The translations under genes and the position numbers were made by a program. From contig JAFZAH010000040.1 of the NCBI GenBank assembly GCA_017548275.1, positions 186,001-250,000 of the forward strand: a DNA stretch of 64,000 nucleotides, given 5' to 3'. Below are positions 25,898 to 34,206 of the stretch, piece after piece. This DNA is from Prevotella sp. Lineage in GTDB: Bacteria > Bacteroidota > Bacteroidia > Bacteroidales > Bacteroidaceae. The first letter of the stretch is position 1. The number at the start of each line of letters is the position of its first letter. Under the pieces are notes generated by a model. The model was given only the letters and a program-made list of their open reading frames with translations. It searched no databases and was not told where the DNA came from.

Positions 25898-27220
25898 ATG
25901 ACACACTATTCTCTGAAAAAAACGCTGTTTGCCGCATTTTTGTCATTTACAGCGATGAACACCTACGCCCAATTTGGTGAGCAAGATGCCGACAGCAAGT
26001 ACGGTACCGAACTTATACGCGCAGGAGAAGCGGTTCCTTCTCTTAAGTTGAAAACCCTTGACGGGAAGAAATTCCAACTGGACAAGTTGAAAGGGAAATA
26101 TGTCGTTTTGGATTTTTGGGGTTCATGGTGCCCAGATTGCCGAAAAGACCTTCCCAATCTGAAACGGATGTATGAACGTTTTCATCCATTCGGTATTGAG
26201 TTCGTCGGGGTATCGTTCGACACAGATGCAAACGCTTGGCAAGACGCCGTAAAGAAATTTGACATTCCCTATGTTCAGGTGGGTGATTTGAAGAAGAAAA
26301 ACGAATCGCCCGTGGCACAGGACTTCGGAGTTAAATGGATACCGTCCCTCTACCTGATTAATCCTGAGGGACGTGTTGAGGTCGCCACCGTGTTGTCGGA
26401 CAAGATAGAGAACCGTTTGTATGAACTGACAGCCCCCTCAGCCAAACCCGTTCAAAAGAAAGAGACAGTGCACATCGATGGAGCCAAAGGACAATTAACC
26501 GGTATCATCCAGTGCCCGGAACTGAAACCGGGAGAGACTTGTCCGATGGTCATTTTCTGTCATGGTTTCGGGGGGAGCAAAGAAGGTCCTCTCTTTGAGA
26601 TTACCGCTGATTCATTGGCTGCGCACGGTATCGCCTCCATCCGCTTTGATTTCAACGGACATGGTGAGAGCGAAGGCGATTTCCAAGGTATGACCGTACC
26701 CAATGAAATAGAGGATGCGAAACATGTAATAGAATATGTGAGAGATTTGCGGTACGTTGACGGTATGGCACTTGTCGGCCATTCCCAAGGTGGTGTGGTC
26801 GCAAGTATGACCGCCGGAGAACTGTGTGCTGATGACATCAAATGTGTCGTGCTGATGGCTCCCGCCGCTGTACTACGCGAAGATGCCATCCGTGGCAACA
26901 CGATGGGAGTGACATATGACCCGCTAGACCCTCCAGAATATGTGGAATTGTGGGGCGGAAAGAAATTGGGCCGCGATTACATCAAAACAGCATTCTCGCT
27001 GCCCATCTACGAGACGGCTGCAAAATATAAGGGTCCTGCCCTTATCGTGCATGGCACAGCCGACCGAGTGGTTCCTTACACCTATGGTGAGCGTTATCAC
27101 CAGATATGGCCAGGTAGTACGTTAGTGATACTTGACGGATTTGACCACGGTTTTTCACAAAATGTCTATCGTACAGATGAAATTGTGAGTCAATACCTTA
27201 TCAAGCAACTCAAACCATAA
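25898..27220 (+). CDS. Exported thioredoxin (TlpA-like)-alpha/beta hydrolase fusion
   Basis: 440 residues in one uninterrupted frame. A signal peptide (about 1-24, ending TYAQ) sends it to the periplasm. Residues 40-175 form a TlpA/AhpC-type thioredoxin domain with redox motif GSWCPDC (Cys78, Cys81) and the cis-proline region KWIPSLYLI. Residues 190-440 form an alpha/beta hydrolase of the cinnamoyl-esterase/dienelactone-hydrolase type, with CHGFGG oxyanion loop, nucleophile Ser296 in GHSQGG, Asp389 in HGTADR and His417 in FDHGF. Both active sites look intact. A -7 element (TAAATTTG) lies at 25861-25868. The fusion may target esters on glycans or oxidised lipids, but the substrate is unknown. 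Confidence 0.9.
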   Translation: MTHYSLKKTLFAAFLSFTAMNTYAQFGEQDADSKYGTELIRAGEAVPSLKLKTLDGKKFQLDKLKGKYVVLDFWGSWCPDCRKDLPNLKRMYERFHPFGIEFVGVSFDTDANAWQDAVKKFDIPYVQVGDLKKKNESPVAQDFGVKWIPSLYLINPEGRVEVATVLSDKIENRLYELTAPSAKPVQKKETVHIDGAKGQLTGIIQCPELKPGETCPMVIFCHGFGGSKEGPLFEITADSLAAHGIASIRFDFNGHGESEGDFQGMTVPNEIEDAKHVIEYVRDLRYVDGMALVGHSQGGVVASMTAGELCADDIKCVVLMAPAAVLREDAIRGNTMGVTYDPLDPPEYVELWGGKKLGRDYIKTAFSLPIYETAAKYKGPALIVHGTADRVVPYTYGERYHQIWPGSTLVILDGFDHGFSQNVYRTDEIVSQYLIKQLKP

Positions 27221-27236
27221 AAGCCATAAGGGAATA

Positions 27237-27282
27237 ACAACGAATCGGGGACACAATCATGATTGCGTCCCCGATTCGTTGT
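27237..27282. terminator. Large bidirectional hairpin between convergent genes
   Basis: 16-bp outer stem (27237-27252 and 27267-27282) plus an inner CAATCATGATTG palindrome, ending in TTTGTTAAA. It separates the hydrolase fusion from the GrpE-like gene. Confidence 0.8.
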
Positions 27283-27297
27283 TTGTTAAAGACTAAA

Positions 27298-27738
27298 TTA
27301 CTTAGCAATAATCACTTCTGCAGAGCGCAGCACCCTACCATCTCTCACAAAACCGTCTTTTGTCACAGACAGCACCGTACCCGGCTTCTTCGTGGCATCT
27401 TTCTCTCTTCCCACGACGATGCAAGTATTCTCATCATAGATTCCATCGGGGAATGATATTTTCTGCACTCCGTATTTTTCAAGCAGTTCGAGCGTCTTTT
27501 TCTTCGCTTCCAACATTCTTGATATGGCTTTGGTAGAGATTTGGCTTTGGTCCAGCCCTCTTTCACGGATGGACTTTTGAGCCCAATCAAATGTATCCAG
27601 TATCTGTAGAAAGTCAGCCAGCATCTCATCTATGCTTTCCTGCTGAGATTTAGCCTGTCTTTCGTTAAAATGTTTCAGTGCGATATTCTCGTTTTGCAAT
27701 CTTGCGACGAGTCCCGCTATTTCATTGATTGTATTCAT
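27298..27738 (-). CDS. Divergent GrpE-like nucleotide exchange factor
   Basis: 146 residues, shorter than a housekeeping GrpE (about 180-200). The long N-terminal helix (about 1-55) and the four-helix/beta-wing layout remain: MLADFLQILDTFDWAQKS, then LLEKYGVQKISFPDGIYDEN and PGTVLSVTKDGFVRDGRVLR match the GrpE head. GrpE releases ADP from DnaK-type Hsp70. No dnaK or dnaJ is nearby, and the upstream gene encodes a zinc-ribbon/LysM membrane protein, so this is probably a specialised paralogue and not the heat-shock GrpE. The two genes are 15 bases apart. Confidence 0.75.
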   Translation of the reverse strand: MNTINEIAGLVARLQNENIALKHFNERQAKSQQESIDEMLADFLQILDTFDWAQKSIRERGLDQSQISTKAISRMLEAKKKTLELLEKYGVQKISFPDGIYDENTCIVVGREKDATKKPGTVLSVTKDGFVRDGRVLRSAEVIIAK

Positions 27739-27753
27739 ACTGTCATCACTATT

Positions 27754-28344
27754 TTATTGCACTCGGATAGAGTCGCCAATTGAAAGTTTGCTTGAACTTT
27801 TTTTCGGATTTAGGCGCTCAATATCTTTGACATGGTTTTTATCGCCAAACGCACGCTGACTGATTTTCACATAAGTGTCACCTTTCTGCACCACCACAAA
27901 TTTGGCAGCTTTTGGTCCCTGTTCCGTTTTTTCCTCTTGTTTTGGTTGTGAGGGAGTTGTCTGCTCGGCTTTCACATCTTCGGCTATTTGTGAAGTCCCA
28001 TCGGGAGTCACAGGCGCCTTGATTGAAGGATCCAACTGTCTTTTCAAATCATTCACATTCTCTTGTAATCCCTTAATAGAATCACGCAATTCTACCACTT
28101 GTCTGGAATCGCCTTTACCACCAGCCGAAGCGCTCATCAGCGCAAAAATCACAGCAGCCAATATGGCTACAATGGCTATTGGTTTCCATATATTCTTTTT
28201 GGCCACCTGCTCCTCTCTTAATTCGTCAAGGAGTTGGTAGATTTTTAAATCGCTCCCACAATTCGGGCATTTAGGATTTTCTTCATCTTTGTAGAGGTGT
28301 ATATCACCTCTACCACAAACAGGACATGTAAACTTATCTGCCAT
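27754..28344 (-). CDS. Zinc-ribbon, membrane-anchored LysM protein
   Basis: 196 residues. The N-terminus is a zinc ribbon (CPVC at 7-10, CPNC at 26-29). A single membrane helix (IAIVAILAAVIFALMSASAG, about 52-72) is followed by a coiled coil (about 80-105), a Pro/Glu/Thr/Lys linker, and a C-terminal LysM domain (FVVVQKGDTYVKISQRAFGD to SKLSIGDSIRV) that binds peptidoglycan-type glycans. Topology would put the ribbon in the cytoplasm and LysM in the periplasm. A -7 element (TAACTTTG) lies at 28424-28431. A signalling or tethering role across the membrane is inference. Confidence 0.82.
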   Translation of the reverse strand: MADKFTCPVCGRGDIHLYKDEENPKCPNCGSDLKIYQLLDELREEQVAKKNIWKPIAIVAILAAVIFALMSASAGGKGDSRQVVELRDSIKGLQENVNDLKRQLDPSIKAPVTPDGTSQIAEDVKAEQTTPSQPKQEEKTEQGPKAAKFVVVQKGDTYVKISQRAFGDKNHVKDIERLNPKKSSSKLSIGDSIRVQ

Positions 28345-28496
28345 TTTGTCGTTAACTTCTTAATTTATAGTGTCTTCATCAATTATTTGAATCAGGAAAA
28401 GCACTCATTGATGAATTCAGGTGCAAAGTTACAAAAAAAATCTTCGCTATCATCATTTTAAGTGCAAATCTATCAAAAAAAATCAACACGGCTCAT

Positions 28497-29435
28497 TCAC
28501 ACTCTTTTTTCAATGTTATACCTTGGCCTGTCTTTGACTTCAATATAGATTTTTCCTATATATTCACCCACAATCCCGAGACCAAGCAAGATACACCCTC
28601 CGACAAACCAAATGGAAAGCATGACAGAAGACCATCCTGCCGCCGCCCGATGGCTGATAAGCGCATATATGACATAGATGAAAATAATCAGTGACACAAG
28701 CAAAAATATCATTCCCAGAGTAAACAGCATCCTCACAGGCTTAACACTGAACGACGTGATGCCGTCGATGGCAAAATTAACCATTTTGCTGAGGGGGTAT
28801 TTACTCTCTCCCGCAAAGCGCTCTGCCCTATCGTAATACACCATATCGGTTTTATAACCTATCAAGGGTACGATACCACGGAGGAACAGATTACGTTCCC
28901 GATACTCACACAACTGATGAACAGCCCGTTGGCTCATCAGCCTGAAATCGGCATGATTATAAACCGACTTGACACCCAGTTTCTGCATGAGGTGATAAAA
29001 GCCCTGTGCAGTCATTCGTTTAAAAGCCGTATCGCTCTTCCGCTCTTTACGCACACCATATACGATGTCGCATCCTTCATTGTATTTCCGAACCATCTCG
29101 GGAATGACACTGATATCATCTTGCAAGTCAGCATCGACAGTGATGACGATATCGGCAGAATCTTTAACAGTGAACAATCCTGCCATCAACGCATTTTGAT
29201 GCCCGCTGTTTCCCGCTAATTTAACACCATGCACATAAGGGTTTTCATTAGCGTATTCTTCGATAAGTTGCCATGTTTTGTCGCGTGAGCCGTCATCAAC
29301 ATAAAATATCTCGGAATCATCGCCGATCAATTGCTCACGTACCATTCGTTCGAGTAATTCGGTCATCCTACTGGTCGTTTCCGGAAGGACTTCTTCTTCG
29401 TTATAACATGGAATGACTATGGATAATTTCATCAT
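28497..29435 (-). CDS. GT2 glycosyltransferase (DPM1/GtrB type) with two membrane helices
   Basis: 312 residues. The GT-A catalytic domain (about 1-230) shows SIVIPCYNEEEVLPE, the acceptor/metal motif VTVDADLQDD and FRLMSQRAV. Two C-terminal membrane helices (about 235-255 and 270-292) anchor it. Members of this group load a sugar (glucose, mannose or aminoarabinose precursor) onto polyprenyl phosphate for later surface transfer. It is a single gene with -7 element TATTTTTG at 29462-29469. Divergent from the beta-barrel gene. Confidence 0.9.
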   Translation of the reverse strand: MMKLSIVIPCYNEEEVLPETTSRMTELLERMVREQLIGDDSEIFYVDDGSRDKTWQLIEEYANENPYVHGVKLAGNSGHQNALMAGLFTVKDSADIVITVDADLQDDISVIPEMVRKYNEGCDIVYGVRKERKSDTAFKRMTAQGFYHLMQKLGVKSVYNHADFRLMSQRAVHQLCEYRERNLFLRGIVPLIGYKTDMVYYDRAERFAGESKYPLSKMVNFAIDGITSFSVKPVRMLFTLGMIFLLVSLIIFIYVIYALISHRAAAGWSSVMLSIWFVGGCILLGLGIVGEYIGKIYIEVKDRPRYNIEKRV

Positions 29436-29489
29436 CTCAAAGTGATTAGATTTTTATTTTGCAAAAATAATCATTTTAATTGAGAAATC

Positions 29490-29521
29490 TTTCGCTGAAA
29501 AGGCAAAAAGCATTACCTTTG
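29490..29521 (+). promoter_or_regulatory. Promoter of the beta-barrel gene
   Basis: TTTC (29490-29493), 20 bases, TACCTTTG (29514-29521). Confidence 0.6.
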
Positions 29522-29540
29522 CAAAAAATTTTTAAAGAAG

Positions 29541-30215
29541 ATGAAGAAACTATTATTTATTATCACGTTGGGATTTGCATCCATCAGCACGATTCATGCT
29601 CAGGTAGATCCAAACAAAACACATTGGCACGACCCGTTTGACATCTATGTAGGACCGAAAATCGGTGCCACCTATTCTCAATTCACAAAAGTTGGCGGTG
29701 ACCCTGTGATTTTTGGAACTGCCGGCGGTTTTGTCGAGGTGTTTTTTACCGACCGTTTTGGTATGAACGTGGAGATGATGTACACACACCAAGGTGGTAA
29801 AGGCATATACCATGATGTGGTGAAGCAGGTCGCTGATGCAGAAGGTAATGTTACAAGCCAATCTATCCACTCCGGCCCATATGATTACGATTTGGACTAC
29901 ATCAACACTATTTACAAGTTGAAGTATTACTTCACAAAGCAAATCAGTGTCTTTACAGGTTTCCATTTCGGCACATTTATCAATGCGAAGAGTGTCTTTC
30001 AAGGAGAAAAGACCAACATCCGCAAACACCTCCACCGTCAGGCAGCCATTCCCATTGGCGCCTCATACGAGACAGAGAAACTGATGATTGAGGCCTGCTA
30101 CAACTTCCCCCTCCGTCAGTTAGCTGACAGGAATTCTCTGGCCGAGACCATTTTGGGCGATGCCCGTCAAAATCTGTTCATGCTGACAGTCGGTTACAGA
30201 ATCAAGGTATTCTAA
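29541..30215 (+). CDS. Outer membrane beta-barrel (PorT-like) protein
   Basis: 224 residues with a signal peptide (about 1-20, ending IHAQ). Alternating-hydrophobicity strands typical of the small outer-membrane barrel family follow: DIYVGPKIGATYSQF, GGFVEVFFTDRFGMNVEMM, YINTIYKLKYYF and SVFTGFHFGTFINAK. The C-terminal strand LFMLTVGYRIKVF ends in an aromatic residue, the signature for barrel insertion. It has its own promoter and terminator. Cargo or partner is unknown. Confidence 0.82.
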   Translation: MKKLLFIITLGFASISTIHAQVDPNKTHWHDPFDIYVGPKIGATYSQFTKVGGDPVIFGTAGGFVEVFFTDRFGMNVEMMYTHQGGKGIYHDVVKQVADAEGNVTSQSIHSGPYDYDLDYINTIYKLKYYFTKQISVFTGFHFGTFINAKSVFQGEKTNIRKHLHRQAAIPIGASYETEKLMIEACYNFPLRQLADRNSLAETILGDARQNLFMLTVGYRIKVF

Positions 30216-30254
30216 TCCTGAGAAGCAAAAGAAGTTTTGGCAATCATAGATATT

Positions 30255-30295
30255 AAAGGACAACACTAAACCCGATACGGGTAGTATTGTCCTTT
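30255..30295 (+). terminator. Terminator of the beta-barrel gene
   Basis: 14-base arms (30255-30268 and 30282-30295, one mismatch) with an inner ACCCG/CGGGT stem, followed by an AT-rich tail. Confidence 0.75.
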
Positions 30296-30331
30296 ATAAT
30301 TTTTAAAATTTATGTCGCTATAACGACCTCA

Positions 30332-31465
30332 TCATTTCACATCTTTGAGGAATTCCCTGACGCGGCTTACGGGGATACCAAAATTGAAGTTGTCGCTGCC
30401 GGCTAGTTTTGCGAAGTTGACCGCAACAACATTACCATATTCATCGACCACAGGACTGCCCGATGATCCCTGGACCGTAGGAATGCTATAAAGCACACGG
30501 TCATTGTCAGGTGTCTGTGTGATTCGTCCTGAGGTCATCTGAACACTGATACCTTTTTCCGTATTAGCCAAGACAAGACCGGCGTTATATCCTATCATGT
30601 AGAGTTGTTGGTCTATCTTCAGTTTTGTCTCACTCTCTTTTCCGTTGAAAAATTTTTTGTTGCCTTCTCCCGCGAACTGAAAGACGTAGGCATTCTCTGG
30701 CGTTTTACGGGACTTGAGTTGTAACAACGCCAAATCAGCATCTTTGTCAGGTGAAATCTTGATAATTTCACATGGGTTCTTGTCCAAGAAATCAGCAGGC
30801 GATTGCACCTTTACGCCATCGTACGATATACCTAACGCACAAACCACATGAATGGAGATATCGTTGAAATTGGTGTTGTATCTAAGGTTTCTTGCATTGG
30901 CGGTGACATTCTGATACAATGCTTTAATGCGTTCCTGCTCCGCCTGAATTTGTCTTACTTGTGCTATGTCCACATTCTGCCCCATCTCATAATAACGGAT
31001 GAGTGTTTGCCGCTGTTGTTCGAGTTGGTCATATTGCACCTCCAACTGTTGTTGAGCATACGCATATTGTAAGATAGCAGAGCGGATGATGCGCTGCAAT
31101 TGTTGCTTCAACTGTTTCTCGTCTATATCCGTGGCAGCGACATGGCGATTCGTGACCAGCAGACCGTCTTCGCTGATAAAGAAACCTGTGCCATTGAGCA
31201 TGGCAGGATTTTGTTGTACTTCGCGTTCGTCGGCTGTAAATCCCTCCAACTCGCCGTTGTTATTGATACCCTTGAAAAACAGTTTCTGCCCGGATGGCAT
31301 CTCCACCTCGTAATAAAACTTATTGAGCACGAGTACTACACCCGATTTTTGGCTGTTAAATATTTCCTCCGCATCCTTTTTGCCACTACATGCAACAAGA
31401 AGAAATATTACCAAGAACATGCCCCCAAGAAAGGCCGCTTTTTTACATTTTTGTTTGATTATCAT
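30332..31465 (-). CDS. S1-type serine protease lipoprotein with coiled-coil insert
   Basis: 377 residues from ATG 31463-31465, chosen because it gives a clean lipoprotein signal (FLVIFLLVAC, Cys26); longer starts put 27-36 polar residues first. The trypsin-like triad is visible: His108 in LLVTNRHVA, Asp244 in DADLALLQL, Ser335 in VQGSSGSPVV. Between His and Asp lies about 75 residues of Gln/Glu/Arg-rich coiled coil (about 115-190), not part of ordinary DegP or trypsin folds. No PDZ domain is present. A -7 element (TATCTTTG) lies at 31533-31540. It probably acts in the periplasm or on the outer membrane; substrate unknown. Confidence 0.85.
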   Translation of the reverse strand: MIIKQKCKKAAFLGGMFLVIFLLVACSGKKDAEEIFNSQKSGVVLVLNKFYYEVEMPSGQKLFFKGINNNGELEGFTADEREVQQNPAMLNGTGFFISEDGLLVTNRHVAATDIDEKQLKQQLQRIIRSAILQYAYAQQQLEVQYDQLEQQRQTLIRYYEMGQNVDIAQVRQIQAEQERIKALYQNVTANARNLRYNTNFNDISIHVVCALGISYDGVKVQSPADFLDKNPCEIIKISPDKDADLALLQLKSRKTPENAYVFQFAGEGNKKFFNGKESETKLKIDQQLYMIGYNAGLVLANTEKGISVQMTSGRITQTPDNDRVLYSIPTVQGSSGSPVVDEYGNVVAVNFAKLAGSDNFNFGIPVSRVREFLKDVK

Positions 31466-31681
31466 ATGCCATTTATTGTTAATAAAGAGGGAATCATTCA
31501 TCTTCTTCTGACAATTCCCCAATAATTCCGCACAAAGATACAACAAAGGGATGAAAATTGTTACTTTTCACGTCATATTTTGCACAGATTGACATTTGAA
31601 CACAAAAATAAAATTTTTATGACTTTTTGGGGCAATAATACTAAATGAAATAAGTTAAAAAATTAAATAATCATTATAATT

Positions 31682-33538
31682 ATGTGTGGAATAGTAGGAT
31701 ACATCGGACAGCGAGAGGCCTATCCAATTTTGATAGAAGGCCTGAAACGATTAGAATACCGTGGTTATGACTCCGCAGGCATAGCACTCATGAGCAACCA
31801 GCATGAGATGAATGTCTATAAAGAAAAAGGCAAAGTCTTGAACTTGGAGCAACTGGCATCGAGTCGTGACACAAGTGGCACATTAGGCATCGCCCACACC
31901 CGCTGGGCTACCCACGGCGAGCCCTCTGCGGTCAATGCCCACCCTCATGTATCTGAGAGCGGACGTTTGGCATTGGTGCACAATGGTATCATCGAGAATT
32001 ATGCTTCAATCAAAGAATACCTGAAGCAAAAGGGATATACCTTCAAAAGCAGTACCGACACAGAGGTGCTGGTTCAACTGATAGAGTTTGTGCAACAGCG
32101 TTTTCATCTGGATTTAGGCATGGCTGTGCTCTATGCTTTACGCCGAGTGGTGGGCGCATATGCTATTGCCGTGATAGACAAAGAACATCCCGAAGAACTG
32201 ATTTGCGCACGTAAGAGCAGTCCGCTGGTTATCGGCATAGGTGATGACTATCAGGAATTTTTCATCGCTTCGGATGCCGTGCCAATCGTCGGATACACCA
32301 AACATATCGTTTATCTTGACGATGACGAAGTGGCTGTCATCAAGTGCGGAGAATCCATTCACGTGAAAAATCTCAACAACCCACAGGATGCGGTAGAGCA
32401 CGACGTGAAAGATGTGGACATCGACTTGAACAAATTAGAAAAAGGCGGTTATGCCCACTTCATGCTCAAGGAAATCTATGACCAACCGCGTTGCATCTCC
32501 GATTGCATGCGTGGTCGTCTGTTAAAGAATGAGCATCGTATTACCCTGAGTGCCATAGAGTTACACCGCAAAGAATTATTACAGGCACAACGATTTATCA
32601 TTGTCGCTTGTGGAACATCCTGGCACGCCGGTCTCATCGGCAAGCAGATGATTGAACAGTTCTGCAAGATACCGGTCGATGTGGAATATGCGTCAGAGTT
32701 CCGCTATCGCGACCCAGTGATACAACCGGGTGACGTGGTTATCGCCATATCTCAAAGCGGTGAGACCGCCGACACGTTGGCAGCGTTTAATCTGGCAAAA
32801 GAGAAAGGCGCGCTATGTTTCGGTATCGTCAACTCTGTCGGCTCAAGCATAGCGAGAGCCTCTGATACAGGCATCTACATTCACGTCGGTCCGGAGATTG
32901 GTGTCGCCTCTACGAAAGCCTTCACTGGACAAGTTACTGTTTTGACTTTGTTTGCCCTTGCCTTGGGTATGGAGAAAGGAACTATCACGCGCAAGGATTA
33001 TGAGGAGCATATCGAGGAGTTGGCCAATATCCCGTCGAAGATGGAAATCACACTTCGTCAAGACGAGAACATACAACACATTGCCCGTATCCTGACTTAC
33101 GCCCGCAATGCTCTTTATATGGGCCGGGGATATAACTATCCCGTAGCGATGGAAGGAGCGCTGAAATTGAAAGAAATCAGTTATATCCACGCCGAAGGTT
33201 ATCCCGCTGCAGAAATGAAACACGGTCCCATCGCATTGGTTGACAAAGAAATGCCTGTGATATTCGTGGCCACGCACCATCAATTATACAAGAAGATTCT
33301 CAGCAATATCCAAGAAGTTTGCGCCCGCAACGGCAGCATCATCGCCATTGTGACCGAAGGTGACGAGGCTGTGCGCCAATTGGCGGAATATACCATCGAG
33401 ATTCCTTCCACACTGGGCACATTAGCCCCACTATTGAGCGTCATCCCCCTCCAATTGATGGCATATCATGTGGCTGTAGCCAAGGGTTTGAATGTGGACC
33501 AGCCCCGGAATCTGGCCAAGAGCGTGACGGTAGAGTGA
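31682..33538 (+). CDS. glmS: Glutamine-fructose-6-phosphate aminotransferase
   Basis: Makes glucosamine-6-phosphate from fructose-6-P and glutamine, the entry to amino-sugar, peptidoglycan and LPS synthesis. 618 residues. The N-terminal class II glutaminase begins MCGIVGYIG with nucleophile Cys2, and has TRWATHGEP and NGIIENY. Two SIS isomerase domains follow (from about 300), with ACGTSWHAGLIG and SQSGETADTLAA, then the C-terminal NVDQPRNLAKSVTVE signature. No ribozyme-like structure was seen upstream. It ends in a 20-bp perfect terminator shared with rfbC. Confidence 0.97.
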   Translation: MCGIVGYIGQREAYPILIEGLKRLEYRGYDSAGIALMSNQHEMNVYKEKGKVLNLEQLASSRDTSGTLGIAHTRWATHGEPSAVNAHPHVSESGRLALVHNGIIENYASIKEYLKQKGYTFKSSTDTEVLVQLIEFVQQRFHLDLGMAVLYALRRVVGAYAIAVIDKEHPEELICARKSSPLVIGIGDDYQEFFIASDAVPIVGYTKHIVYLDDDEVAVIKCGESIHVKNLNNPQDAVEHDVKDVDIDLNKLEKGGYAHFMLKEIYDQPRCISDCMRGRLLKNEHRITLSAIELHRKELLQAQRFIIVACGTSWHAGLIGKQMIEQFCKIPVDVEYASEFRYRDPVIQPGDVVIAISQSGETADTLAAFNLAKEKGALCFGIVNSVGSSIARASDTGIYIHVGPEIGVASTKAFTGQVTVLTLFALALGMEKGTITRKDYEEHIEELANIPSKMEITLRQDENIQHIARILTYARNALYMGRGYNYPVAMEGALKLKEISYIHAEGYPAAEMKHGPIALVDKEMPVIFVATHHQLYKKILSNIQEVCARNGSIIAIVTEGDEAVRQLAEYTIEIPSTLGTLAPLLSVIPLQLMAYHVAVAKGLNVDQPRNLAKSVTVE

Positions 33539-33552
33539 TTGAGACGGTCACG

Positions 33553-33607
33553 AAAGAAATCATCCGCAATCAAGAACAGCACTTCTCTGATTGCGGATGA
33601 TTTCTTT
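33553..33607. terminator. Bidirectional terminator between glmS and rfbC
   Basis: Perfect 20-bp stem (33553-33572 and 33588-33607) with a 15-base loop, flanked by A and T runs on both strands. Confidence 0.88.
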
Positions 33608-33633
33608 TAGGTTATTGAGCAAAGATGTAATGC

Positions 33634-34203
33634 TCAATACAAAGGAATGTTTATGTCAAATGGAGACTCCAACTCTGCGAATGAGGGATGGTTTGCATCT
33701 TTAGGCGACAAAATGATTTTGTCGGCCGGGATGCGCCAGTCAATGGCCAAATCAGGGTCATCCCATGCTATGGCCCCTTCGCTTTCAGGATGATAGAAAT
33801 TGTCGCACTTGTATTGGAAAACCGCCTCATCGGAGAGCACGCTGAACCCATGTGCAAAGCCACGCGGGATAAAGAACTGGCGTTTGTTTTCCGCCGTCAG
33901 TTCACACGACACATATTTTCCATAGGTTGGCGACCCCTTTCTGATATCAACAGCCACATCGAGCACAGCGCCTTTAATGACCCTGACCAATTTACTTTGT
34001 GCGAAAGGCCATTTTTGGTAATGCAAGCCTCTGATTACGCCATACTGTGATTTGCTCTCATTGTCTTGCACAAATGATACTTCCCGGATTTCCTTGTCAA
34101 ATACACGTTTGGAATAGGACTCAAAGAAATAGCCCCTGTCATCATGGAAAATACGCGGTTCAATGATGAAAACGCCTTCAATATCTGTTTTGATGATGTT
34201 CAT
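33634..34203 (-). CDS. rfbC: dTDP-4-dehydrorhamnose 3,5-epimerase
   Basis: Third step of dTDP-rhamnose synthesis. 189 residues, a cupin fold. The active-site region is GVIRGLHYQKWPFAQSKLVR with catalytic His in RGLHYQ. FIPRGFAHGFSVLSDEA and YKCDNFYHPESEGAI carry the substrate-binding Tyr and Asp. It is the last gene of the manC-gmd-fcl-rfbC run, 3 bases after fcl, so a rhamnose gene is co-expressed with the GDP-fucose pathway. Confidence 0.95.
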   Translation of the reverse strand: MNIIKTDIEGVFIIEPRIFHDDRGYFFESYSKRVFDKEIREVSFVQDNESKSQYGVIRGLHYQKWPFAQSKLVRVIKGAVLDVAVDIRKGSPTYGKYVSCELTAENKRQFFIPRGFAHGFSVLSDEAVFQYKCDNFYHPESEGAIAWDDPDLAIDWRIPADKIILSPKDANHPSFAELESPFDINIPLY

Positions 34204-34206
34204 GAT

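Noticed and set aside
31550..31681. Possible glmS ribozyme upstream of glmS
   Set aside because: The leader is AT-rich with no ribozyme core; such ribozymes are not known in Bacteroidota.
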